The translations under genes and the position numbers were made by a program. The notes beneath the pieces were generated by a model. It was not told where the DNA came from. It did no database searches and saw nothing but the letters and a program-made list of their open reading frames with translations. DNA of 64,000 bases from contig NC_010571.1 of the NCBI RefSeq assembly GCF_000019965.1, positions 1,364,001-1,428,000 on the forward strand. Direction: 5' to 3'. The first letter of the stretch is position 1. Each line of letters opens with the position of its first letter. Source of the stretch: Opitutus terrae PB90-1. Its GTDB lineage: Bacteria; Verrucomicrobiota; Verrucomicrobiia; Opitutales; Opitutaceae. Of the stretch, positions 18,697 to 26,598 are shown in pieces.

Positions 18697-19809
18697 ATGA
18701 GCCAGTTCGCACGCGTCCCGCTTTTCTGGCGGATCCAACTCGCCGGCTGGGGTCTGCTCGCGGCCGCCACGTTCCCGCTGAAGCTGGCCGCTTACGACTC
18801 GGTGTTCATTGCGCTCGCGATCACCCTGACGCGCGAGCCGCTGGGGCTGCTGCTGTCGACCGCATTCGGCTGGTTCTACCGCCAGCTGCGCGAGCCGATC
18901 AGCCCGTTTCGGTTGGGAGCATGGATCACGCTCACGGCGGCACTTGCCGGGATGATCGACACGTTTGCGGGCCGCGTGGTCTTCGCGGCGCTCGGTTATC
19001 CCGAAGACCCGCTGGTCAGCTTTGGTATTTTTGGGTATCGCGGCATGCTCTATGTCGCCTGGAGCCTGCTTTATTTCTGGCTGAAAGCGCAGCGCGAAGC
19101 CCGCGAACGTGAGCTCAATCTCGCGCAGGCCGAAACCGTGCGCCGCGAAGCGGAACTCCAGCTCCTGCGCGCGCAGGTCAACCCGCACTTTCTCTTCAAC
19201 GCGCTCAACACCATCCTCGCCACGCTCGCGCCCGATCAGCCGGGGCCCAAACGCGTCGTCGAGGGGCTCGCGGCGTTTCTCCGCTATTCGCTCAGCCACC
19301 GGCACGATTCGACCGTGCCGCTCGGCACGGAATACGACGCCGCGATGCACTACCTGGCCGTCGAGCAGGAGCGGTTTCGTGGCGAGCTCCTCGCCGATTG
19401 CACGATCGACGACGAGGCGCGCGATCTCCCGGTGCCGGGTGTGCTGATCCAGCCGCTGATCGAGAACGCGGTGAAATACTCCCGCCAGACGTCCGAGCCG
19501 CCCTACCGCGTGCGGCTGCGCGTCACGTCGCCGCGCCGTGGCGAAGTGCAGATCGCGGTGACGAACACCGGCGATTGGGTGGAACCTTCAACGGCGCCGG
19601 GTCCGCACGGCACGGGTCTGGAAAATCTCCGCCGCCGGCTGGCCCTGCTGTATCCGGACGATCATCAGCTCGAGACCTTCTCGACCGAGGGCGAGGTGAC
19701 CGTACGGATTCGGCTGCAGAACGCGTTCGGAGCGCTCACCGCGACACCGCCGTCGTGGTTTCCCTCGGACGCGACGAGGGCGTCGCGTCTCCAGGAACCG
19801 CCGGGCTAG
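18697..19809 (+). CDS. LytS/YehU-type membrane sensor histidine kinase
   Basis: 370 residues from the ATG at 18697 (MSQFARVPLFWRIQLAGWG). Several membrane helices occupy about 10-135. The His-kinase domain has the family hallmark AQVNPHFLFNALNTI with the phospho-acceptor His near residue 165. The ATPase domain shows LIQPLIENAVKYS and GTGLENLRRRLALLYP. It has no large periplasmic sensor domain. The LytTR response regulator gene begins 59 bp downstream and is the obvious partner. A possible autoregulatory direct repeat lies at 18602-18630. Confidence 0.93.
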   Translation: MSQFARVPLFWRIQLAGWGLLAAATFPLKLAAYDSVFIALAITLTREPLGLLLSTAFGWFYRQLREPISPFRLGAWITLTAALAGMIDTFAGRVVFAALGYPEDPLVSFGIFGYRGMLYVAWSLLYFWLKAQREARERELNLAQAETVRREAELQLLRAQVNPHFLFNALNTILATLAPDQPGPKRVVEGLAAFLRYSLSHRHDSTVPLGTEYDAAMHYLAVEQERFRGELLADCTIDDEARDLPVPGVLIQPLIENAVKYSRQTSEPPYRVRLRVTSPRRGEVQIAVTNTGDWVEPSTAPGPHGTGLENLRRRLALLYPDDHQLETFSTEGEVTVRIRLQNAFGALTATPPSWFPSDATRASRLQEPPG

Positions 19810-19868
19810 CTCGGCCTTCCGGACTCCCCCGGGTCCACCTCCCTCGATCCACTTCACACTCCCTTTCC

Positions 19869-20618
19869 ATGCTTCGCGCTCTGATCGTTGATGATGAACC
19901 GCCCGCGCGCGACCTGCTGCGCCGACTGCTCGCGGTGCATGCGGACCACGTCGAGATCGTCGGCGAAGCCCGCAGCGTCGCCGACGCCGCGGAGAAGTAC
20001 CAGCGGCTTCGGCCGGACCTCGTGTTCCTCGACATCCAAATGCCGCGGGAAGACGGGTTCGCACTCCTGCCAAGACTCGGCGCGCCGGCACCCGCGGTGA
20101 TCTTCGTCACCGCTTACGACGCGTTTGCGGTGCGGGCGTTTGAAGTGAACGCCGTCGACTACCTGCTCAAACCGGTCGCGCCCGACCGGCTGGCGCGCGC
20201 GCTGGCGCGCGTCGCCGCACCCATCGCAACCGCCACGATCGCGCCTGCTCCCGCCATCGCGCCGTTGCACGCCACGGACACGGTTTTTCTCCAATCGGAC
20301 CGGGGCATTCGCACCGCGACGGTGGCGGCGATCACCCACATCGAGGCCGAGGAAAACTACACGCGCGTGCACTTGACCGATGGACCGCCGGTGCTGATCC
20401 GCCGCACGATGGCCGAGTGGGAGAGCGTGCTACCGGTCGATCTGTTCGTACGCGTTGAGCGTTCGCTGTTGCTCAACCGCGCGGCGATCCAGCGGGTCGA
20501 TCGGATCTCCCGCGATGTCGCGCACGCGCACGTCGCCGGCCGGGCCGGGCCGCTGGCGTTGGCTCGACGCGCGTCGCTGCGTTTGCGGCGAAGTTTACGG
20601 GTGAACCCGGCTAGCTAG
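19869..20618 (+). CDS. LytTR-family DNA-binding response regulator
   Basis: 249 residues. The receiver (1-120) starts MLRALIVDDEPPARDLL, has the phospho-acceptor Asp55 in VFLDIQMPREDG and the Lys in YLLKPV. An Ala/Pro-rich linker leads to a LytTR domain (about 140-245) with IHTHIEAEENYTRVH-like ITHIEAEENYTRVHL and FVRVERSLLLNRAAI. It is paired with the LytS-type kinase upstream. LytTR proteins bind two direct repeats about 21 bp apart; such repeats (TTCGTCAC) stand before this operon and before both following PEP-CTERM genes, its probable targets. Confidence 0.95.
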   Translation: MLRALIVDDEPPARDLLRRLLAVHADHVEIVGEARSVADAAEKYQRLRPDLVFLDIQMPREDGFALLPRLGAPAPAVIFVTAYDAFAVRAFEVNAVDYLLKPVAPDRLARALARVAAPIATATIAPAPAIAPLHATDTVFLQSDRGIRTATVAAITHIEAEENYTRVHLTDGPPVLIRRTMAEWESVLPVDLFVRVERSLLLNRAAIQRVDRISRDVAHAHVAGRAGPLALARRASLRLRRSLRVNPAS

Positions 20619-20685
20619 CTCCGGGCACCCGGATTGGCCGACGGGTTTTGCCTGCGTTCCGCTCCGCGCGTGCGGGCCTGGCCTC

Positions 20686-20714
20686 TTCGTCACGACGCAA
20701 GCCCGCTTGGTCAC
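20686..20714 (+). promoter_or_regulatory. Putative LytTR binding site before first PEP-CTERM gene
   Basis: TTCGTCAC (20686-20693) and TTGGTCAC (20707-20714), 7/8 identical and exactly 21 bp apart. The pair ends 41 bp before the ATG at 20756. This is the same geometry as 21473-21501. Confidence 0.65.
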
Positions 20715-20755
20715 CGGTTGCTGTTCATGAACTGCGGTCGGGGCACACTGAGGCC

Positions 20756-21403
20756 ATGACTCGCGCCCCCGCACGATTCTGCGTTCATGTCCTTTTCCTT
20801 CTGACGTTGATCTCAATGGCCTCCGCCGCGCATGCCCAGACGCTGCTCGGTCACGTGGCAATCGACCTGAGCGGCGGAAGCTTGGGGGCGTTCTCCGCGA
20901 CTCCGTTTACCCTGAGCGGCCATGCGGAGTTCACGGACCCGATCTTCGACCCGCCGCTGTTTTCGATCGCGCTCGCCGATGGCCGGCAATTCACCGCAGC
21001 CGACGCCGGGTTCACCTTTACGATGAACAGCAGCACGCCCGGATTCGCCGCGTTCGCAGGGCTGCTCAGCAATGGCGCGGACGACTCGCTCACGGTCGAG
21101 CATGCCGGCGGCGGACTCAGCGTGCCGGAGTCGTATTACACCTGGACGTATGCTGTCACACCGCAAGGCCTCGACTTTACCGGACACTCGATCTCGAGCC
21201 TGCGATTCACGATTGGCTCTCTGAGTTTCAGCTCTCCGATCGAGGACCCCAACTGGACGGACTACGAGTATCACTTCACGATTTCCGCCTACGAGGGCAG
21301 CGCGATTCCGGAGCCGTCGACCTATGCCGCGCTTTGCGGGGTGGCGGTGCTGGGCTTCGCCGTTTGGCGCCGGCGTGCGCGCACAGCCTGGCGTCGCACC
21401 TGA
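20756..21403 (+). CDS. PEP-CTERM sorting-domain exported protein
   Basis: 215 residues from the ATG at 20756. Signal peptide 1-27 ends SAAHA-Q. The body is Gly/Ser/Thr-rich beta-type sequence (VAIDLSGGSLGAFSATPFTLSGHAEF) without a known enzyme motif. The C-terminus is a complete PEP-CTERM anchor: IPEPSTYAAL, one membrane helix, then WRRRARTAWRR. Exosortase should cleave at the PEP motif and place it on the surface. Its promoter carries a LytTR-type direct repeat, and it lies directly after the LytTR gene. The binding or structural role is unknown. Confidence 0.9.
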   Translation: MTRAPARFCVHVLFLLTLISMASAAHAQTLLGHVAIDLSGGSLGAFSATPFTLSGHAEFTDPIFDPPLFSIALADGRQFTAADAGFTFTMNSSTPGFAAFAGLLSNGADDSLTVEHAGGGLSVPESYYTWTYAVTPQGLDFTGHSISSLRFTIGSLSFSSPIEDPNWTDYEYHFTISAYEGSAIPEPSTYAALCGVAVLGFAVWRRRARTAWRRT

Positions 21404-21472
21404 GGCCAGAGTGAGTCGCCGCTGCGAATCCAAATGGGCGTGACACTGTCTGACGTCGGCCCGTGTGGCTCC

Positions 21473-21501
21473 TTCGTCACTTTCGCGGACCGTTTCGTCA
21501 C
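21473..21501 (+). promoter_or_regulatory. Putative LytTR binding site before second PEP-CTERM gene
   Basis: Two identical TTCGTCAC boxes at 21473-21480 and 21494-21501, exactly 21 bp apart, end 42 bp before the ATG at 21544. The second box lies in ACCGTTTCGTCACC, close to the CCGTTCGTC consensus of the LytTR regulator AlgR. Confidence 0.7.
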
Positions 21502-21543
21502 CCCGGGCTCCCGCCGCGGGCTGCGGCGCGCCAGCGTGCGGCC

Positions 21544-22812
21544 ATGTCCCGATTTTGTCGCCTGATCTGCCCGTGTGTCCTGTTCGCCCTGGCCTGCGGG
21601 TATCCCGGTCGGGCAGCCACGGTAACATGGGGCGGGCCGCGCAGCGGAGACCTGAATGTGGGATCGAGCTGGAGTTCCGGCATTGCACCGCGGAGTGCCA
21701 GCACCACGGCACAGTTCGGCGGTGACTTTGGCTCGCTGACCTGCACGACCACGATCACCGCTGGCAGCTTCTATTTCACGTCCGGTTTTTCCAGTGGAAC
21801 CATCACAGTGCGTGAAACGGGCACGCTGAACCTGGGCAGCGTGGTGAATGATTCGTCCTTCACGCCTATTTTCCGCATCACGGGCGGACTCCTCCACATG
21901 AGCGCGGCCAGCGTCTCGCTCGGCAGCGCCCGCTACGAAGTCGAATCCGGCGGCACGCTGAAGCTGTTTCAACCCTCCAATCCCGACGGCAGCGCCGCCA
22001 CGATCGTGATGAACGGGGGCACCCTCACCACGACCAACTCGGTCGACAGCGGGACGATCAGCCTCGGATCGCTCGCGGGCACGGGAACGGTGAACACGGG
22101 GGCTGCCTCGCTGGTCCTCGGTGCGCTGGGCACGAGCACGACCTTCAGCGGCAGCATCGGGACCGCCGCCTCGGTGACGAAGGTTGGCGGCGGCACCTGG
22201 ACTCTGACCGGCGCGAGCACCTATGCCGGTGCGACGACGATCTCGGCTGGCACGGTGAAGATCAACAACGCCTCCGGTTCTGCTTTTGGCACGGGCAGCG
22301 TCACAGTGGCGGAGGGCGCGACGTTGACGGGCGCGGGCAAGTTCACCGGGGCGCTGTCGAATCTTGGCACCTACGCCCCGGGCAACAGTCCCGCGCTGAC
22401 CACGCTCAGTTCGTTCACGCAAGGCTCCACCGGCACGCTGGCGTTGGAGCTCGGCGGGCTTACGCGCGGGACCGGTTACGACGCGCTCGACATCACGGGC
22501 GCGGCGACGTTCGGCGGCACGCTGACGATTTCGCTGATCAACGATTTCAATCCGGCCACGGGCGCGACGTTCAACCTGTTCGATTGGGGCAGCGTCACCG
22601 GCACGTTCAACACGATCAATCTGCCGACCCTCGCCACCGGCCTGTCTTGGAACCTCGACGCGCTTTACACGGCGGGCGAGATCAGCGTCGGCGCCAGCGC
22701 CATCCCCGAACCGTCGACGTATGCGGCCGTGCTCGGCGCGGCGGCGTTGGGTTTTGGTCTCTGGCGGCGCGGGCGTCAGCGCCGGGCGGGCGCCAGTGGC
22801 CGATCGGTCTAG
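21544..22812 (+). CDS. PEP-CTERM protein with autotransporter-type beta-strand repeat
   Basis: 422 residues from the ATG at 21544 (MSRFCRLICPCVLFALACG), signal peptide about 1-27. The body is Gly/Thr/Ser-rich beta-helix-like sequence. It contains an autotransporter-associated repeat (VTKVGGGTWTLTGASTYAG, then GTVKINNASGSAFGTGSV and LGTYAPGNSPAL), typical of passenger-domain stalks. The end is a PEP-CTERM anchor (AIPEPSTYAA, helix, LWRRGRQRRAG) in place of a barrel. It is expected as a surface-attached, possibly adhesive protein. The promoter shares the LytTR-type repeat with its neighbour. Confidence 0.92.
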   Translation: MSRFCRLICPCVLFALACGYPGRAATVTWGGPRSGDLNVGSSWSSGIAPRSASTTAQFGGDFGSLTCTTTITAGSFYFTSGFSSGTITVRETGTLNLGSVVNDSSFTPIFRITGGLLHMSAASVSLGSARYEVESGGTLKLFQPSNPDGSAATIVMNGGTLTTTNSVDSGTISLGSLAGTGTVNTGAASLVLGALGTSTTFSGSIGTAASVTKVGGGTWTLTGASTYAGATTISAGTVKINNASGSAFGTGSVTVAEGATLTGAGKFTGALSNLGTYAPGNSPALTTLSSFTQGSTGTLALELGGLTRGTGYDALDITGAATFGGTLTISLINDFNPATGATFNLFDWGSVTGTFNTINLPTLATGLSWNLDALYTAGEISVGASAIPEPSTYAAVLGAAALGFGLWRRGRQRRAGASGRSV

Positions 22813-22950
22813 ACCAATCACGGTGCGGCGCACCGATTTGCCCGGCGCGCCGAGCCCGTGTGCTGCACGGGCAAGCGCGGCACTGTCGGAAGACCAGGCA
22901 TTCGGGCGTTGGCGAACGGAATCTCCGTCTTATGCCTGAGCCCACTCGTC

Positions 22951-23868
22951 ATGCCCGCCGCCACCTTGCCGTTCCGCCATCTGTTACTCGCGCTGCTGGT
23001 CGTCACGATCTGGGGCGCGAACTTTGTGGCGATCAAGGTGGCGTTGCGTGAGCTGCCGCCGCTGCTGCTGTGCACCGTGCGGTTCGTCGCCGTGGCGTTG
23101 CCCGTGGTGTTCTTCGTGCCGCGACCGAAGGTGCCGTGGCACCAGCTGGCGCTCTACGGGATGACGATGTTCGGGGTGCATTTCGGGCTGCTGTTCCTGG
23201 GGATGAAGCTCGGCATGTCGGCGGGACTCGCGTCGCTCACGCTGCAGTTCCAGGTGTTTGTCACGCTCGCGCTCGCGGCGATGATGCTGAAGGAGCGGAT
23301 CTCGGTCGTGCAGATCGCGGGCGCGCTGACCGCATTCGGCGGGTTCGGACTCGTGGCGGCGCACACGGGCGGCGATGTCACGATCGCCGGGCTCAGCTGT
23401 GTGCTGCTGGCCGCGTGCTCGTGGGGATTCGCCAATCTGGTTTCGAAACGGCTTGGCGCGGTCAATCCCCTCGCGCTCGTGGTGTGGGGCGGCGCGTTCG
23501 TGCCTGTCCCGATGGCGGTGGCGTCGCTCGTGTTCGAGGGCCCGACGCTGATCGCGCACAGTCTCACGCAGGCGGGATTCGCGACGATCGGCAGCGTGGC
23601 GTATATCGTCTACGGTTCGACGCTGCTGGCCTACTCGCTGTGGAGCTGGCTGCTCGCGCGGCATCCCGCGTCGACGATCGCGCCGTTCACGCTGCTCGTG
23701 CCCGTCTCCGGCATGCTCAGTTCCTCGCTGCTCTTGGGCGAGGCGTTGCCCGCGTGGAAACTGCAAGCCGCAGTACTCGTGATCGTCGGACTCGCGCTGA
23801 GCCTGTTCGGTCCGCGGTTCGCGCCCGCGCTGCTGCGAGCGATGCGACGCGCCCCAGCGCAAGGCTAG
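22951..23868 (+). CDS. EamA/DMT-family inner-membrane transporter
   Basis: 305 residues from the ATG at 22951 (MPAATLPFRHLLLALL). Ten membrane helices in two EamA repeats; the first opens VVTIWGANFVAIKVALRELPPLLLCTVRF, the second VLLAACSWGFANLVSKRLGAVNPLALVVWG. Members export amino acids or other small metabolites by exchange with protons; the substrate cannot be predicted. No partner gene is evident. It converges on the small membrane-protein gene at 24042. Confidence 0.92.
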   Translation: MPAATLPFRHLLLALLVVTIWGANFVAIKVALRELPPLLLCTVRFVAVALPVVFFVPRPKVPWHQLALYGMTMFGVHFGLLFLGMKLGMSAGLASLTLQFQVFVTLALAAMMLKERISVVQIAGALTAFGGFGLVAAHTGGDVTIAGLSCVLLAACSWGFANLVSKRLGAVNPLALVVWGGAFVPVPMAVASLVFEGPTLIAHSLTQAGFATIGSVAYIVYGSTLLAYSLWSWLLARHPASTIAPFTLLVPVSGMLSSSLLLGEALPAWKLQAAVLVIVGLALSLFGPRFAPALLRAMRRAPAQG

Positions 23869-24010
23869 CCCCGACAGAGCCGGCCGGAGGCTAGCGCGTG
23901 TTGAAAGAATCCGTGACCGTAGCGCGCCGGACGACGGGACCGCAGCCGCACCGAAATCCGAACCAAGGAAAGAGGCACGAAGAACGCGAAAACCCTGAGG
24001 GGCACCCGAA

Positions 24011-24040
24011 CGTTTTTGCGCTTTTTTGCGCCTCTTTGCG
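24011..24040. repeat. Three 10-bp tandem units (Tn-GCG)
   Basis: CGTTTTTGCG, CTTTTTTGCG and CCTCTTTGCG stand head to tail in the convergent gap after the EamA gene. The preceding bases (23970-24000) are A-rich and include GAAGAACGCGAAAA, so the whole block is much lower in GC than its surroundings. On the minus strand the poly-A/T runs could help end transcription. Confidence 0.55.
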
Positions 24041-24041
24041 G

Positions 24042-24356
24042 CTATGACTCTGTTTGCGGTGTTTGGCGCGACTGTCGTCGACGGCGCGCCACGAACAACG
24101 CGACCGCGGCAACGCAGAGCGCGAGCATCAGCCCGCTGATGCTCCAGACGTCGATCGTGGCCAGACGCGCCACGCCGCCGGGTGCTGAAGGACTCGCGCA
24201 AAATTCGGCGCCGAGCGTGCCCAGCCCGGTCGCGAGTGCGGCATACGCGGCGAGGCACACGAAGCATTTCGGCATCAACGCGACAGCGAGCAGCCCGGCG
24301 GTCCACCGCAGCGCGCGCCGACGCGGCCCGCTTGGAGGCGTGTGCGTTCGCGCCAT
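24042..24356 (-). CDS. Small cysteine-containing membrane protein, unknown function
   Basis: 104 residues with two membrane helices: ALMPKCFVCLAAYAALATGLGTL and TIDVWSISGLMLALCVAAVALFVA. The CxxC in the first helix (PKCFVC) and the overall layout recall MerC-like or other small metal- or thiol-linked membrane proteins, but the similarity is too slight to name it. The start is 18 bp after the DUF899 stop on the same strand, so the two are probably co-transcribed. A redox link with the thioredoxin-like neighbour is possible. Confidence 0.65.
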   Translation of the reverse strand: MARTHTPPSGPRRRALRWTAGLLAVALMPKCFVCLAAYAALATGLGTLGAEFCASPSAPGGVARLATIDVWSISGLMLALCVAAVALFVARRRRQSRQTPQTES

Positions 24357-24374
24357 CGCGTGTCTCCGCTCGGG

Positions 24375-25142
24375 TCAGGCTCGGACCGGCTCGTCAGCGA
24401 GCCCGATCGGCCGCTGCGGCCAGCCGGCGGGCGAGTCCTCCCATTCCTCCTGTCGGCCGTAAGGCGTCAGATCGAGGTAGTTGTACGGCGTGAAGAGCTG
24501 ATCCGAGCCCCGCTGGAACGTGGAGTAGGTGTGATAGACCGTGTCGCCGTCGCGCAGGAACACGCTTTGCACGGGAAAGTCGCCGGTCAGCTGGTCCTCG
24601 GTCATGCCGGCGGCGAGCAGCTCAGCTTTGTTGCGATAGTTCATCTCGATCGGTGCGCGGCGCTCGTCGAGCGTGACGTGAAAATCGTGGTTGAAGTCGG
24701 TCCCGGCCGACGAATACCACGGAAACGTCCAGCCTTTCTCGGCGCGTCGCGCTTCGATTTGAGCGAGCGGCGCGCGGGAGATGGCGACGAAGGTCACGTT
24801 GCGCGCGGCCAGGAACGCGCGGAGTTCGGGATTATCGAAGACGAGGTCGGCGGCTTTCGAGCAGCCTGGGCAGTGGGTCTGCGTTTCCTCGTTCCACATG
24901 AAGTGATGGACGTAGAGCTGGCTCCGGCCGGCGAAGAGTTCCGGGAGAGAGCGCGAACCGGCGGGCGTGGCGAAGACGTAATCCTTCTCAATCCGCACCA
25001 TCGGCAACCGTCGACGTTTTTCGGCGAGCGCGTCGCGGGCGCGCGTGAGGGCCTTTTCTTCAACGAGCAGTTGCTTGCGGGCGGCGAGCCATTCGGCGCG
25101 CGAGACGATCCTGGGTAGGGCGGGGGCGGTGGTCGTGGACAT
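24375..25142 (-). CDS. DUF899 thioredoxin-like protein
   Basis: 255 residues from the ATG at 25142 (MSTTTAPALPRIVSRAEW); longer in-frame starts lack family similarity. It matches the DUF899 pattern: ARKQLLVEEKALTRARDALAEKRRRLPMVRIEKDYVF, LYVHHFMWNEE, HCPGCSKAAD with a CxxC, GWTFPWYSSAGTDFNHDF and HTYSTFQRGSDQL. The fold is thioredoxin-like and cytoplasmic. The enzyme role is not established for the family. It is upstream of the small CxxC membrane protein. Confidence 0.9.
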   Translation of the reverse strand: MSTTTAPALPRIVSRAEWLAARKQLLVEEKALTRARDALAEKRRRLPMVRIEKDYVFATPAGSRSLPELFAGRSQLYVHHFMWNEETQTHCPGCSKAADLVFDNPELRAFLAARNVTFVAISRAPLAQIEARRAEKGWTFPWYSSAGTDFNHDFHVTLDERRAPIEMNYRNKAELLAAGMTEDQLTGDFPVQSVFLRDGDTVYHTYSTFQRGSDQLFTPYNYLDLTPYGRQEEWEDSPAGWPQRPIGLADEPVRA

Positions 25143-25278
25143 GGCGGTTGAGGATTTCCAACGACTCAACGACCGAACCTGGCGAATCCGGACACCGGTG
25201 GGCCGAATTGGCGACGCCACCAAGGACGCCAACCGGAGCTCACCCCTGAAGGGCGTTAGTTAACGTAAGCGCGCCGAC

Positions 25279-26280
25279 TCAGCGAGGCCGTCGCTTCCAA
25301 CCGACCCACGCTAGGAGCAGCAATCCAGCGGCCGCGCCGTAGGTCGACGGCTCGGGCGCGGCCGTGAAACGGAGCCCGCTCATGATGAAGCCCCGCGCTT
25401 CGGAACCGTCCATGTTCCAAGCCTGACCGACCATCACGCTGCCGTCGGCGGACATGTCCAGTACCTTGCCGAGGAACCAGCCTTCAGGCACGGGAAAGAG
25501 CGACGACAGCGGCACCGGCCCGGTTGCCGCGCTCCAATAAAATGCCTCCACGTCTGGCGAGCCGGCGAAGCCGCCTGCGATGATCCGGCCGTCAGCACTG
25601 ACCGCCGTGGGCTCGGCCCAATCGGATGTCGCCGTGGCCGGTGCGGAGATCTGGTGGAGCCCGCTCGCGTCGAGCCGGACGGCTCCCATTGTCGGACTGA
25701 GCCCGATGATCGTCGAGCCGTCGCCGCTGATTCCGCCGACCCAGGTGAGCCCCTGCGGCGCGAGATCGGTGAGCACACCCCCTTCGTAGCGGAAGCCACC
25801 GTCGGGCCCGAAACCCACCAGCACCGAGCCGTCGCTCGAGAGCCCGGTGGGTTCGCTGAAAGCCAGTCCGACCGAGTGGCTCGTGGTGCCGTCGTAGATG
25901 AAAGCGCCGCCGCTCGTAAACACCGGATACGACCCGAGTTGGTTCGCGTGGGAGGCGAGCACGGCGGTCCCGACGAGTTGAGGCACGCCGCTCACGAGTG
26001 AGCTAACGCCGCCGCTCCACTGGTAAAGCCGGTGCGTAGAAAAATCGACGCCCACCACGAACGACCCGTCATGGTTCACGTCGGACGCAGGAAATGGCAG
26101 ATCTTCATACGTGTCGGTCGTCCGCGTGTAGCGAAACCCGCCGCTCGCCGTGGTGCCGACGGCGACGCGGCCGTCCGCGGAAATGCCCGTGACGGTTTCG
26201 CCGACGAATTGGAGCGAGACTTGGGCCTGGCCAGCGACGGCAGTCGACAGGAGGGCCGCCAGCAACCACGTGAGTTTCAT
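25279..26280 (-). CDS. PEP-CTERM protein with HAF-type repeats
   Basis: 333 residues from the ATG at 26280 (MKLTWLLAALLSTAVAGQAQ), signal peptide about 1-20. At least five short repeats of the form S-A/S/G-D-G-x-x-x-x-G (ISADGRVAVG, LSSDGSVLVG, ISGDGSTIIG, VSADGRIIAG, MSADGSVMVG) mark HAF/propeller-like blades. The C-terminus has PEPSTYGAA, a helix and WKRRPR. It is a third exported, exosortase-processed protein. Unlike the two at 20.8-22.8 kb, no TTCGTCAC pair was found upstream, so it seems outside that regulon. Confidence 0.9.
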   Translation of the reverse strand: MKLTWLLAALLSTAVAGQAQVSLQFVGETVTGISADGRVAVGTTASGGFRYTRTTDTYEDLPFPASDVNHDGSFVVGVDFSTHRLYQWSGGVSSLVSGVPQLVGTAVLASHANQLGSYPVFTSGGAFIYDGTTSHSVGLAFSEPTGLSSDGSVLVGFGPDGGFRYEGGVLTDLAPQGLTWVGGISGDGSTIIGLSPTMGAVRLDASGLHQISAPATATSDWAEPTAVSADGRIIAGGFAGSPDVEAFYWSAATGPVPLSSLFPVPEGWFLGKVLDMSADGSVMVGQAWNMDGSEARGFIMSGLRFTAAPEPSTYGAAAGLLLLAWVGWKRRPR

Positions 26281-26598
26281 GCGCAAGAAAATAGCGCATC
26301 CGTGGGGCCGCGAATATCGGGCGCAACCCGAGCCGTGGGGAAATTCGCCCACTGCGGGCTCATCGGCGAATTGAGCAACCGTCCACGGCACCACCCGGTC
26401 CCGCCTCGACCAAAACCGTGCTACACCTGTAACACCGATTTGGCGGCTGGTCGCCGAGGTTCTGGCCAGCGCGGGGGGCCCGGTTTGGCGCCGCGACTGC
26501 CGGTTGCATCGACCGGGCCTGCCGCTCGCCGTTTGTGGCGCGCCCAGCGGTCGCGTTTCTGTTTGGAGCGCAGCGCGATTGAAAGCTGCGGGACTGGC
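26281..26598. other. Intergenic, no gene seen
   Basis: Upstream of the third PEP-CTERM gene and downstream of the RND operon, both on the minus strand. No coding pattern was identified and no strong hairpin with a T run was found. Confidence 0.5.
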
